DNA of 35,674 bases from Zoogloea sp. (GTDB taxonomy: Bacteria > Pseudomonadota > Gammaproteobacteria > Burkholderiales > Rhodocyclaceae). Shown here piece by piece: positions 9,087-17,102 of the stretch; the first letter of the stretch is position 1, and every line of letters starts with the position of its first letter. The notes below the pieces were generated by a model, which was not told the DNA's origin, made no database searches, and saw only the letters and a program-made list of their open reading frames with translations. Location of the stretch: assembly GCF_023150065.1 (NCBI RefSeq), contig NZ_JAKLLN010000033.1, positions 1 to 35,674 of the forward strand. The letters are read 5' to 3'. The translations under genes were made by a program, and so were the position numbers.

Positions 9087-10235
9087 TCAGATCCGGTACT
9101 GGGCCACCTTCTGGCGGGCGATGATCATCTTCATGATGTTTGCGGTGCCGTCCCCGATCTGCAGGCCCAGCACGTCCCGATAGCGCTGCCCGAAGTGGTA
9201 GTCGCTGCCGTAGCCGCCATGGCCGTGGGTGAGCAGGCATTGGTGGATGATTTCGCAGGCCAGCTTGGGGCCCCACCACTTGCACATGGCCGCCTCGGCG
9301 GTGTGGGGCAGGTGCTTGTCCTTCAGCCATAGGGTTTTCAGGCACAGGTTGCGGCAGGCCTCGTACATCGTCTCGGCCTCGGCCAGGGGAAAGCTCACTC
9401 CCTGGAAATCGGCGATCGGCTTGCCGAAGGCCTCGCGTTCCTGGGCGTAACGCCACGCCTCGTCCAGGCTCGCCCGGGCCACGCCCATGCACTGCAGGCC
9501 GATCAGCGCGCGGCTGTAGTCGAAGCCCTGCATCACCTGAACGAAACCCTGCCCTTCGTCGCCGAGCATCATCTCGGCCGGCACGCGCACCCCGTCGAAG
9601 AAGATCGAGCCGCGCCCCACCGGCCGCGTGCCGATGTCGTCGAAGGTGGTACGGGTGATGCCCGGCAGATCCATCGGCACCAGGAAGGCGCTGATGCCCC
9701 GCGCGCCGTCCGAATCCAGCCCGGTGCGGGCAAACACCACCGCCACGTCGGCCTGGGTGGCCATCGAGATCGAGGTCTTCTCACCGGAGAGGATGAAATC
9801 CTTGCCGTCGCGCACCGCCTTCAGCTTGAGACGCGCCGCGTCCGAGCCGGCCGAAGGCTCGGTAAGGGCGATGGCGATCAGCTTGCGGCCGGTGATCACC
9901 TCGTCCATCCACTCCCGGGCGATCTCGGGCTGGGCGTAGTTCGAGACGATCTGGCCGCACAGAGACGTGAGCAGATTGACGTAGGACACGTTGAAGTCCC
10001 CGTAGGCGATCTGCTCCAGGAGCAGCCCACTGGTCACACAATCCACTCCCAGGCCGCCGAACTGCTCCGGCAACTCCGGGCCGAGAAAGCCCAGCTCGGC
10101 CATCTCGATCACCAGTTCGCGCTCCACGCGCTCGGCCTTCTCACGGGCCCGGTAATCCGGGGCAAGACGATTCCGGGCAAAGCGGCTGGCGGATTCGACG
10201 AGTGCTTTCTGCTCGTCGGTCAGGCTGAAATCCAT
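9087..10235 (-). CDS. aliB: Cyclohexanecarboxyl-CoA dehydrogenase (Asp catalytic base)
   Basis: A 382-residue acyl-CoA dehydrogenase with ALTEPSAGSDAARLKLKAV and a full C-terminal flavin domain. At the position where most relatives have YEGT with catalytic Glu, this protein has GDGTANIMKMI with Asp362. As I recall, cyclohexanecarboxyl-CoA dehydrogenase from Syntrophus was also reported to use Asp, which supports the AliB call. It makes cyclohex-1-ene-1-carboxyl-CoA and passes electrons to ETF. ATG 10235 follows GAAAGGA. It is monocistronic by appearance, with its own strong promoter under a large palindrome, and faces the binding-protein/aliA/badK operon. Confidence 0.88.
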   Translation of the reverse strand: MDFSLTDEQKALVESASRFARNRLAPDYRAREKAERVERELVIEMAELGFLGPELPEQFGGLGVDCVTSGLLLEQIAYGDFNVSYVNLLTSLCGQIVSNYAQPEIAREWMDEVITGRKLIAIALTEPSAGSDAARLKLKAVRDGKDFILSGEKTSISMATQADVAVVFARTGLDSDGARGISAFLVPMDLPGITRTTFDDIGTRPVGRGSIFFDGVRVPAEMMLGDEGQGFVQVMQGFDYSRALIGLQCMGVARASLDEAWRYAQEREAFGKPIADFQGVSFPLAEAETMYEACRNLCLKTLWLKDKHLPHTAEAAMCKWWGPKLACEIIHQCLLTHGHGGYGSDYHFGQRYRDVLGLQIGDGTANIMKMIIARQKVAQYRI

Positions 10236-10266
10236 CGTCGGTCCTTTCGGTTGGGAAGTGCGGCGA

Positions 10267-10296
10267 ATTTTAGAAATCGCCGCTTCAATCTGTCAA
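10267..10296 (-). promoter_or_regulatory. Sigma-70-type promoter of aliB
   Basis: On the minus strand, TTGACA (10296-10291, perfect -35) is followed after 18 bases by TAAAAT (10272-10267, five of six -10 bases). Transcription would begin near 10260, giving a leader of about 25 bases with GAAAGGA before the aliB ATG. The -35 box lies within the 38-bp palindrome centred at 10298.5, so a bound repressor would block RNA polymerase. Confidence 0.75.
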
Positions 10297-10317
10297 TATA
10301 TTTACACATTTAAGCGG
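10280..10317. promoter_or_regulatory. 38-bp near-perfect palindrome, candidate BadR operator at aliB
   Basis: The left arm is CCGCTTcAATcTGTcAATA and the right arm its reverse complement with three mismatched pairs: 16 of 19 positions pair. The centre (10298.5) is shared by the outer arms CCGCTT (10280-10285) / AAGCGG (10312-10317) and the inner GTCAATATATTTAC (10292-10305). It covers the aliB -35 box. Two-fold symmetry fits a dimeric MarR regulator, and badR is encoded on the other side of aliB. That BadR is the binder is inference. Confidence 0.65.
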
Positions 10318-10441
10318 TTGAATTTTTCTATCGAAAACTGATGTGCGATAGAACATTGTTTAATTAATTGTTTAAAAGCAATTTTTTAAAATTAAATGGT
10401 GCGAAGCACAAAACAATCTTTTGCCGTCAAGGTCATTAAAC

Positions 10442-10455
10442 GTAAATATGTTGAC
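10442..10455. promoter_or_regulatory. Second operator-like palindrome at the binding-protein promoter
   Basis: GTAAATATGTTGAC matches the reverse complement of the aliB site core (GTAAATATATTGAC) at 13 of 14 positions and is itself 10/14 palindromic. It overlaps the -35 box of the plus-strand promoter. Its centre, 10448.5, lies 150 bp from that of the aliB palindrome. The flanking arms of the larger site are not conserved here. Confidence 0.55.
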
Positions 10456-10479
10456 TTATATTTCTCGGGCCGATACGTT
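10451..10479 (+). promoter_or_regulatory. Candidate promoter of the binding-protein/aliA/badK/porin operon
   Basis: TTGACT (10451-10456, five of six -35 bases), a 17-base spacer, then TACGTT (10474-10479, three of six -10 bases). The start would be near 10486, leaving a 50-base leader. The weak -10 lowers confidence; the overlap of the -35 with an operator-like palindrome raises it. Confidence 0.45.
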
Positions 10480-10536
10480 TCGCTGCGGCGTGGAAGCACG
10501 CGCACCGAGGCCTAAACGACACAAGAGGAGCGAGAC

Positions 10537-11805
10537 ATGCAGAACAGAAACAAGCGCGCAGGCGTTGCCGCGCGGCCCACCCGACACTGGCTGGGCGCAG
10601 CGATTGCGAGCGCCCTGCTGGCCGCCGGGCCCGCCGTGGCCCAGCAGAAGATCAGCGACGACGTGGTGAAGATCGGGGTGCTCACCGACATGTCCGGTGC
10701 GTACTCCGACTTCACCGGCGGCGGTGCGGTGATCGCCGCCCAGATGGCGGTGGAGGATTTCGCCCGCAATGGCCAGGTGGCCGGCAGGAAGATCGAGATC
10801 GTCAGCGCCGATCACCAGAACAAGGCAGACATCGGTGCCGAGCGCGCCCGGAACTGGTTTGACCGGGACAAGGTGGACACCATCGTCGAACTGGTGACCA
10901 CCAATGTGGCCTTGGCCGTGATGGATGTCGCCCAGCAGAAGAACCGGCTCGCCCTGGTGTCGGGATCGGCGTCCCTGGCCATCACGAACGAGCGCTGTAA
11001 CGCCAACACAGTGCATTGGGTGTACGACAGTTACGGACTCGCCTCCGGGACCGCCAAGGCGGTGATGAAGGAGGGCAAGAAAAACTGGTATTTCATCTCA
11101 GCAGACTATGCCGCCGGTGCCGCCATGACGAAGGACGCCAGCCAGGTCGTCACTGCGGGTGGCGGCAAGGTGGTGGGGGTGGCCAAGCATCCCTTTCCCA
11201 ACGCCGATTTCTCATCCTTCCTGCTCAGCGCCCAGGCTTCCAAGGCTGACGTGATCGCGCTCGCCAACGGCGGCCAGGACACCATCACCGCCATCAAGCA
11301 GGCGGCCGAATTCGGCATTACGGGGTCACGTCAGAGCCTCGTGCCTATCGTTCTGTTCATCAATGACGTGCATGCGCTGGGCCTCAAGACCGCTCAGGGC
11401 CTGACCCTCACCGAAGGCTTCTACTGGAACCGTGACGCCAAGACCCGCGCCTGGTCGCGGCGCTTCTTCGAGCGCGCCAAGAAGATGCCCAGCATGGCTC
11501 ACGCCGGCGTGTACTCGTCGGTGCTCAACTACCTGAGGGCCGTCGAGAAGACCGGCACCGATGACGCCGCCATGGTGATGACGCAGCTCAAGTCGGCCGA
11601 CATCGACGATGGCCTGTTCAAGGGCCGCATCCGCGCCGACGGCAAGTTCGCCCACGACATGCTGCTGCTGGAAGTGAAGAAGCCCGGCGAATCCACCGAG
11701 CCGTGGGACTACTACCACGTGCGCGGCGTGATCCCGGCTGCCGACGCCGCCCTGCCTCTCGGCGAATCCAAGTGCAAGCTCGTCGCCCCGCGCGCGGCTT
11801 CGTGA
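10537..11805 (+). CDS. ABC transporter periplasmic substrate-binding protein (LivK-like)
   Basis: A 422-residue type-I periplasmic binding protein. A signal peptide has basic start, hydrophobic core and AVA cleavage near residue 35, and the mature part opens with DDVVKIGVLTDMSGAYSDFTGGG, the usual HAAT binding-protein start. GAGGAG precedes ATG 10537. It heads a plus-strand operon with aliA and badK, while the matching LivGFHM genes are in the opposite operon, so it most likely delivers cyclohexanecarboxylate or a related acid to that transporter. It lacks the short size of a classical LivK and resembles the aromatic-acid-associated binding proteins. The ligand is inferred. Confidence 0.88.
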   Translation: MQNRNKRAGVAARPTRHWLGAAIASALLAAGPAVAQQKISDDVVKIGVLTDMSGAYSDFTGGGAVIAAQMAVEDFARNGQVAGRKIEIVSADHQNKADIGAERARNWFDRDKVDTIVELVTTNVALAVMDVAQQKNRLALVSGSASLAITNERCNANTVHWVYDSYGLASGTAKAVMKEGKKNWYFISADYAAGAAMTKDASQVVTAGGGKVVGVAKHPFPNADFSSFLLSAQASKADVIALANGGQDTITAIKQAAEFGITGSRQSLVPIVLFINDVHALGLKTAQGLTLTEGFYWNRDAKTRAWSRRFFERAKKMPSMAHAGVYSSVLNYLRAVEKTGTDDAAMVMTQLKSADIDDGLFKGRIRADGKFAHDMLLLEVKKPGESTEPWDYYHVRGVIPAADAALPLGESKCKLVAPRAAS

Positions 11806-11822
11806 CGAGCCGGAGAGAAACC

Positions 11823-13451
11823 ATGAAATTCGATCCCATCCTGCTCGCCCCGCGAATGGCGCCGATGAAGGCTGCAGGCTTCTGGCGCGACGAGACCATC
11901 GAACACCCCCTGCACCGCGCGCTGCAGCTGTGCCCCGACAAGACCGCCGTGGTGAGCTACGCCGCCGGCGAAGACGCCCCGGTGCGCCTGAGCTACCGCG
12001 AACTCGACGCCCGCGTGGACCGCATCGCCCGCGGGCTGGTGAGCCTGGGCGTCGGGCGCAGCGACGTGGTCACCTTCCAGCTGCCCAACTGCTGGGAGTT
12101 CATCGCCCTGTCGCTGGCCTGCGTGCGCATCGGCGCGGTGGCCAACCCGGTGATGCCGATCTTCCGCCAGCACGAACTCAACTTCATGCTCAACTTTGGC
12201 GAGAGCAAGGTCTTCGTGGTGCCCAAGGTGTTTCGCGGTTTCGACTACGAAGCCATGGCCCGCGGAATGCTCGGCGGCCTGCCTCACCTGCGTCAGTTGG
12301 TGGTGCTCGGCGGCGAGGGCGAAAGCGGCTTCGAGGCCGCCCTGCTGCGCGATGACACCCCGCTCCTCGACGGCCCCGGCCTCGGCCCCGATGACGTGCT
12401 GCTGCTGATGTACACCTCCGGCACCACCGGCGAGCCGAAGGGGGTGATGCACACCTCCAATACCCTTTTCTCCAACCTCCACGCCTACATCGCGGCGATG
12501 GAGCTGGGGCACGACGATGTGATCCTCGGCGCCTCGCCGATGGCCCACCTCACCGGCTACGCCTACCTGGCCATGCTGCCGTTGATCCTCAACGCCACCA
12601 CCGTGCTGCAGGACATCTGGGAAGCCCGCCGGGCGCTGCAGATCGCCTGCGCCGAGGGCGTCACCTTCAGCATGGCCTCGACGCCCTTCGTGGCCGACCT
12701 GTGCAACGCCGTCGAGGCCGGCGAGCCCACCACGCCGCGCTTCAACAAGTTCTGCTGCGCCGGCGCGCCGATTCCGCCGGTGCTCATCGAGCGCGCCGCC
12801 AGCATCCTGGGCATGCGCCTGTGCTCGGCCTGGGGGATGACCGAGAACGGCGCCGTCACCGTCACCGAGCCTGCTCGGGCGATGGACAAATCCGGCGTCT
12901 CCGACGGCCGCCCGCTGCCCGGCATGGAGCTGAAGGTGGTGGACGCCAACGGCAACAGCCTGCCCGCCGGCGAGAGCGGCTCGCTGCTGGTGCGCGGGGC
13001 CTCGCTCTTCGGCGGCTACCTCAAGCGTCCGCAGCTCAACGCCACCTCGGCCGACGGCTGGTTCGATACCGGCGACGTGGCCACCATCGACGCCGAGGGC
13101 TACATCCGCATCACCGGCCGCACCAAGGACGTGGTGATCCGCGGCGGCGAGAACATCCCCGTGGTCGAAATCGAGAACCTGCTCTACCAGCACCCGGCCA
13201 TCGCCGTGGTGGCCATCGTCGGCTACCCCGACCGGCGCCTGGGCGAGCGGGTGTGCGCCTTCGTGTCCCTCAAGTCCGGGGCGCGCTTCGACTTCCAGGA
13301 GATGGTCGGCTACCTCGAAGGCCGCCAGGTGGCCAAGCAGTACTGGCCCGAGCGCCTCGAGATCGTCGAGGACCTGCCCCGCACGCCCAGCGGCAAGCTG
13401 CAGAAGTTCAAGCTGCGGGCCATCGCCAAGTCGTTCGGCGACGTCGAGTGA
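11823..13451 (+). CDS. aliA: Cyclohexanecarboxylate-CoA ligase
   Basis: A 542-residue adenylate-forming acyl-CoA synthetase. It has YTSGTTGEPKGV (197-208) for ATP binding, WGMTENG as the A5 motif, GWFDTGDVATID and TGRTKDVVIRGGENIPVVEIE in the hinge region, and PRTPSGKLQK with catalytic Lys525. It would activate cyclohexanecarboxylate to its CoA ester using ATP, with AMP and PPi as products. ATG 11823 follows GGAGAGAAACC and sits 17 bases after the binding-protein gene. The AliA name rests on the ligase type plus adjoining badK and nearby aliB/badHI; substrate range may include related alicyclic acids. It is not the BadA/BclA benzoate-ligase type in its N-terminal sequence. Confidence 0.85.
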   Translation: MKFDPILLAPRMAPMKAAGFWRDETIEHPLHRALQLCPDKTAVVSYAAGEDAPVRLSYRELDARVDRIARGLVSLGVGRSDVVTFQLPNCWEFIALSLACVRIGAVANPVMPIFRQHELNFMLNFGESKVFVVPKVFRGFDYEAMARGMLGGLPHLRQLVVLGGEGESGFEAALLRDDTPLLDGPGLGPDDVLLLMYTSGTTGEPKGVMHTSNTLFSNLHAYIAAMELGHDDVILGASPMAHLTGYAYLAMLPLILNATTVLQDIWEARRALQIACAEGVTFSMASTPFVADLCNAVEAGEPTTPRFNKFCCAGAPIPPVLIERAASILGMRLCSAWGMTENGAVTVTEPARAMDKSGVSDGRPLPGMELKVVDANGNSLPAGESGSLLVRGASLFGGYLKRPQLNATSADGWFDTGDVATIDAEGYIRITGRTKDVVIRGGENIPVVEIENLLYQHPAIAVVAIVGYPDRRLGERVCAFVSLKSGARFDFQEMVGYLEGRQVAKQYWPERLEIVEDLPRTPSGKLQKFKLRAIAKSFGDVE

Positions 13452-13461
13452 GGGCCGCCCG

Positions 13462-14235
13462 ATGAACCCGCCCATCCTCATCGAAACCCACGACCGCGTC
13501 GGCCTGATCCGCTTCAACCGGCCGGAGGTCTACAACGCCCTCAACGACGCGGTGATGGACGCCCTGGCCGCCGCGCTCGACGCCTTCGAGGCCGACGAAC
13601 ACATCCGCTGCGTCGTCCTCACCGGCTCGGCCAAGGCCTTCGCGGCCGGCGCCGACATCGTCGCCATCCGCCAGATGGACTTCATGGACGCCTACAAGGG
13701 CAACTTCATCACCCGCAACTGGGAACGCCTGAAGACCTTCCGCAAGCCGGTGATCGCCGCCGTCTCGGGCGTGGCCCTGGGCGGCGGCTGCGAGGTGGCG
13801 ATGATGTGCGACATCGTTTTCGCGGCCGACACTGCCCGCTTCGCCCTGCCCGAGGTGAAGATCGGCACCTTGCCCGGCGCCGGCGGCACCCAGCGCCTGC
13901 CGCGGGCCGTCGGCAAGGCCAAGGCGATGGATCTGGTGCTGCGCGGTCGCATGATGGACGCCGCCGAGGCCGAGCGCTGCGGCCTCGTGTCCCACGTCGT
14001 TCCGGCCGACAGCCTTCTGGATGAGGCGCTCGCCGCCGCACGGGAGATCGCCGGGCATTCGCTGCCGGTGCTGATGATGCTCAAGGAGTCCGTCAATCGC
14101 GCCTTCGAAAGCCCGCTGGGCGAAGGCCTGCTGTTCGAGCGCCGGACCCTGCACGCGAGCTTCGCGCTGCACGACCAGAAGGAAGGCATGGCGGCCTTCA
14201 CCGAAAAGCGCGAGGCCCGCTTCGAGGACCGCTGA
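13462..14235 (+). CDS. badK: Cyclohex-1-ene-1-carboxyl-CoA hydratase
   Basis: A 257-residue crotonase with FAAGADI at the oxyanion site and both catalytic Glu residues of enoyl-CoA hydratases: Glu111 in GGGCEVAMMCD and Glu131 in FALPEVKIGTLPGAGGTQRLP. NFITRNWERLKTFRKPV (81-97) is close to the R. palustris BadK sequence as I recall it. The reaction adds water to cyclohexenecarboxyl-CoA (the AliB product) to give 2-hydroxycyclohexanecarboxyl-CoA (the BadH substrate). It starts 10 bases after aliA, with GAGGGCCG upstream. The residue pattern separates it from BadI, which has Asp140 and no Glu pair. Confidence 0.88.
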   Translation: MNPPILIETHDRVGLIRFNRPEVYNALNDAVMDALAAALDAFEADEHIRCVVLTGSAKAFAAGADIVAIRQMDFMDAYKGNFITRNWERLKTFRKPVIAAVSGVALGGGCEVAMMCDIVFAADTARFALPEVKIGTLPGAGGTQRLPRAVGKAKAMDLVLRGRMMDAAEAERCGLVSHVVPADSLLDEALAAAREIAGHSLPVLMMLKESVNRAFESPLGEGLLFERRTLHASFALHDQKEGMAAFTEKREARFEDR

Positions 14236-14311
14236 GCCCCCAGGCAGGCCGACTCACCTCCCGCCCGCCGCCTGCCGCGGGCAAACCACACACAATAAAC
14301 AGGAGACAACC

Positions 14312-15688
14312 ATGTCACGTCACCCTCACGCCCATCGTGCGCGCTTGCTCGCGCTTGCCGTCGCCGCCGCCTTTGCCGCCAGCCCCGCCCTGGCCGGCGA
14401 AAAGGAGCTGCAGGCGCAGATCGAAGCCCTCGCCCGCCAGCTCGAAAGCCTGCAACGCCAGATGGCCGAGCAGAAAGCCGAACAGAAGGCCGCCGCCGCT
14501 GCGCCGGCCCCCACCCAGGCCAGCAGCGGCCCGGGCAACTTCAAGCTCACCGTCTCGGGCAATCTCGACGCTGCCATCGGCCACCAGGGCAACGTCGCCA
14601 CTTCATCGGCAGCGCTGCAGGGCGGCACCACCAAGTTCTTCAACGGCGGCATGGCGCCCACCAACCTCGCCGTGACCGGCTCGACCGACATTGCCGACGG
14701 CCTCACCGCGCTGTTCAAGGTGGATACCGAGTTCCTGACCTCGTCCGGTGCCAACATGCTGCCGGTGAGCGGACAGATCGGTCCGTCGAGTTACAACGGT
14801 GCCAACGGCAGCAGCGTGCTGTTCAATCGCGCTGCCTACGTCGGTCTTTCCGGTCGCTATGGCGCGGTCAATCTGGGGCGCCAGCAGACGGTGGCGGTGG
14901 ATGCAGTGGTCAAGGTCGAGCCCTCCAACTACATCAACTTCTTCATGTCCTCGGTGTATGGTGCCTACAACCTCGGGAACGCGATCTATGGTCAAGGGCT
15001 GCTGAATACTGCCCCGGGACGTTACAGCGCCGGGATATCGGGCAACCTGGACTCCCGTGATAACGCGATGATCAAGTACACGAGTCCGAGCATGTTGGGC
15101 GTCCGCATCATCGCCGGTTACAGCCCGGGCGGGGTTGCTGGCGGAGATACCCAGGGTACGAAAGCAGCCGTGGGCGCCAGCTATGATTACGGCAATTTGA
15201 GCCTGGGGGCTTCCTATACCGAGTGGAACCCCATGGATGTGGTGAGCAATCACGATGTGAAGTACCGCCTGCACAACCTGGGAGTGGGCTACCGTTTTGG
15301 TCCGCTCAGTGTCCGCGCCGCCATGGGCCACACCGCGTTGCCTGCCGTGACCCTCAAGGACGCCACCAACACGAATGTCTCGTACACCGCTGCCGATGCG
15401 TCAGTGAAGGGCATCGGTGCAACCTACGCTGTCAGCCCCAGGGTGGATGTGACCGCCGCCTACTATGTGAAGCGCTATGACATTGCCAGTGGCAACAAGC
15501 CGCGGGTAGATACACTGGGCCTTGCCGCTACCTGGCAGCTCTACAAGAACACCAAGCTGTACGCGCTGTTCGATCATGCCAGCTCCCGCGGGGACAACCA
15601 GGCCGCCCAGACCCTCGGTGGTAACGGCTCGGCCAATGCCTTTGCCGTGGGTCTCTCCCACGCGTTCAGTGCCGACATGCTCCGCTGA
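14312..15688 (+). CDS. Outer-membrane porin with N-terminal coiled coil
   Basis: A 458-residue precursor with a signal peptide (cleavage after ALA, residue 28), a heptad-rich stretch at about 30-60 (KELQAQIEALARQLESLQ), an Ala/Pro linker, then a Gram-negative general porin barrel beginning GNFKLTVSGNLDAAIGHQ and rich in alternating aromatic strands and FKVDTEF, RAAYVGLSG, NLGRQQ motifs. The barrel end FAVGLSHAF is the usual C-terminal beta-signal, but six more residues (SADMLR) follow before the stop. AGGAGA precedes ATG 14312. As the last gene of the aliA/badK operon it probably admits the acid substrate into the periplasm. Confidence 0.88.
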   Translation: MSRHPHAHRARLLALAVAAAFAASPALAGEKELQAQIEALARQLESLQRQMAEQKAEQKAAAAAPAPTQASSGPGNFKLTVSGNLDAAIGHQGNVATSSAALQGGTTKFFNGGMAPTNLAVTGSTDIADGLTALFKVDTEFLTSSGANMLPVSGQIGPSSYNGANGSSVLFNRAAYVGLSGRYGAVNLGRQQTVAVDAVVKVEPSNYINFFMSSVYGAYNLGNAIYGQGLLNTAPGRYSAGISGNLDSRDNAMIKYTSPSMLGVRIIAGYSPGGVAGGDTQGTKAAVGASYDYGNLSLGASYTEWNPMDVVSNHDVKYRLHNLGVGYRFGPLSVRAAMGHTALPAVTLKDATNTNVSYTAADASVKGIGATYAVSPRVDVTAAYYVKRYDIASGNKPRVDTLGLAATWQLYKNTKLYALFDHASSRGDNQAAQTLGGNGSANAFAVGLSHAFSADMLR

Positions 15689-15700
15689 GTCCAGCCATAC

Positions 15701-15732
15701 GCCCCGGTGTGACCTTGTGCAGGCCACCGGGC
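15701..15732 (+). terminator. Weak hairpin after the porin gene
   Basis: GCCCCGGTG (15701-15709) pairs with CACCGGGC (15725-15732) with one bulged C and a 15-base loop, in the 69-bp convergent gap between the porin and the reductase gene. No real T-run follows in either direction, so it is at best a weak or Rho-assisted terminator. Confidence 0.3.
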
Positions 15733-15757
15733 ATATCGTTCTGCGACGGATACGTCT

Positions 15758-17077
15758 TCATCGGAACTCGAACAGCTCCCGGTGAAATGCCGGCACCTCG
15801 GCCCCCGCCGCCAGCGCCCGGGCCAGGGTGTCGCCCCATGCGGCGGGGCCGCAGAACCACACGCTGGCGCCGGGGCGGAGGCGGGCCTTGACGGCGGCGG
15901 GGGTGAGGGGGCCGTCGTCGTCGCTGTGGATGCGGTGCAGGCGGATGCCGGCGGCCTGGCACAGGGCGGGCAGGCTGGCCGTGTAGCCGGGGTCACGCCG
16001 GGCCGTGCAGTAGAAGAAGTCCACCGGTTTCGGGCTGCCACCCCGGGCGGCCAGCTCTTCCAGGCGGGCCAGGAAAGGGGTGATGCCGATGCCGCCGGCC
16101 ACCCACACCTGGGGGCCGGGGCTGGCGCCGTCGAAGGTGAAGCCGCCGTAGGGGCCTTCCAGGCGGATGCGCTGACCGGGGGCGAGCCGCCCGGGCAGGC
16201 TGCGGGTGTAGTCGCCCAGGGCCTTGATGGCGAGGCTCAGGCGGCCGTCGGCGGGGTTCCAGGCGCTGGCCAGGGTGAAGGGGTGGGCGCCTTCGCCCGC
16301 GTGGCCGAAGTCGGCGAGCAGGTGCTGGCCGGCCCGGTGGCCGGGCCAGTCACCGACCGGCCGGCAGTGCAGGGCGAGCACGCCGTCGGCGTGGGATTCG
16401 ATGGTCTCGATGACCGCCTCCATCCGGCGCCCGGCGCCAATGCGGCCGCGCAGCGACAAGGCCGCCGGCACCACACCCAGGGTGGCCATACCGGCCGTCA
16501 GCCAGCCCAGGGGCTGCTGCCAGAAGCTGGCCGGCAGCAGCATCAGGCCGTGGTAGGCGCCGGCGATGAAGACCAGGGGAAAGAGCTTGTGCACCCAGCG
16601 GAAGTAGCGGTAGGGGATGCGCTTGACCAGGGCAATCACCACCAGCGCCAGCAGGATGTAGCCGGCCCATTCACCCACATCCTTGGCCAGATCCACCCAC
16701 TGGTCGGCCGGCCCCCTGGGCGGACGTGGGCCCCGGACAGGGCGTTCGATGAAGCCGGCCTTGGCCAGGTTCTTGGGCAGCCATTCGAGCATCCAGTGGG
16801 TGAACACGATGAGCCCGGCGCCGATGCCGATGTCCTTGTGCAGGCGATACAGGCGGTCGAGCCCGCCGAAGCGCCGCTCCAGCCCGGCGGGGCGTGCGGC
16901 CAGCAGCATGCCCGCGCTCATCCACCACAGGGCAAGGGTGCCGGACAGCAGGATCAGGGCGCGGCGCCAGTCCCAGGCGTTTCTGGCGCTGGCCAGCACG
17001 TCGGGCAGGGCAAAGACGGCCCACACCAGAAAGGGCAGGCCGGCGAGGAGGACGAGGGGGCGTTTCATGGTGGGCAT
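15758..17077 (-). CDS. Ferric-reductase-like membrane flavocytochrome
   Basis: A 439-residue protein. The N-terminal half (to about 210) has about six membrane segments and two His pairs spaced as in bis-haem ferric reductases: His80/His94 in YRLHKD and FTHW, and His163/His176 in WVHK and AYHG. The C-terminal half is an FNR-like module with HPFTLAS (FAD), EGPYGGF, GGIGITPF (NAD(P)H) and a terminal FHRELFEFR. It would move electrons from cytosolic NAD(P)H across the membrane, perhaps to ferric iron or a periplasmic acceptor. Start 17077 (MPTMKRP) or 17068 (MKRP) cannot be separated; neither has a strong ribosome site. It is adjacent to an efflux operon without clear link. Confidence 0.82.
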   Translation of the reverse strand: MPTMKRPLVLLAGLPFLVWAVFALPDVLASARNAWDWRRALILLSGTLALWWMSAGMLLAARPAGLERRFGGLDRLYRLHKDIGIGAGLIVFTHWMLEWLPKNLAKAGFIERPVRGPRPPRGPADQWVDLAKDVGEWAGYILLALVVIALVKRIPYRYFRWVHKLFPLVFIAGAYHGLMLLPASFWQQPLGWLTAGMATLGVVPAALSLRGRIGAGRRMEAVIETIESHADGVLALHCRPVGDWPGHRAGQHLLADFGHAGEGAHPFTLASAWNPADGRLSLAIKALGDYTRSLPGRLAPGQRIRLEGPYGGFTFDGASPGPQVWVAGGIGITPFLARLEELAARGGSPKPVDFFYCTARRDPGYTASLPALCQAAGIRLHRIHSDDDGPLTPAAVKARLRPGASVWFCGPAAWGDTLARALAAGAEVPAFHRELFEFR

Positions 17078-17102
17078 TCCGGAGAGAAGCGATGGGGGCA
17101 GG

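Larger units (their letters stand above)
10236..10536. other. AT-rich divergent regulatory gap between aliB and the binding-protein operon
   Basis: This 301-bp gap has no gene and is strikingly AT-rich against a very GC-rich background. It holds the aliB promoter, the opposite promoter, two palindromic operator candidates (listed separately) and a central tract from about 10350 to 10400 with runs of A and T. Two direct copies of ATTGTTTA occur at 10355-10362 and 10367-10374, 12 bases apart. The A/T tracts could act as UP elements or bind a nucleoid protein. Confidence 0.7.

Noticed and set aside
10355..10374. Direct repeats ATTGTTTA as a second regulator site
   Set aside because: AT-rich background makes 8-bp repeats likely by chance; kept only as a description of the gap.
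15701..15732. Strong bidirectional terminator between porin and reductase genes
   Set aside because: The stem has a bulge, a large loop and no T-run, so only a weak call is kept.
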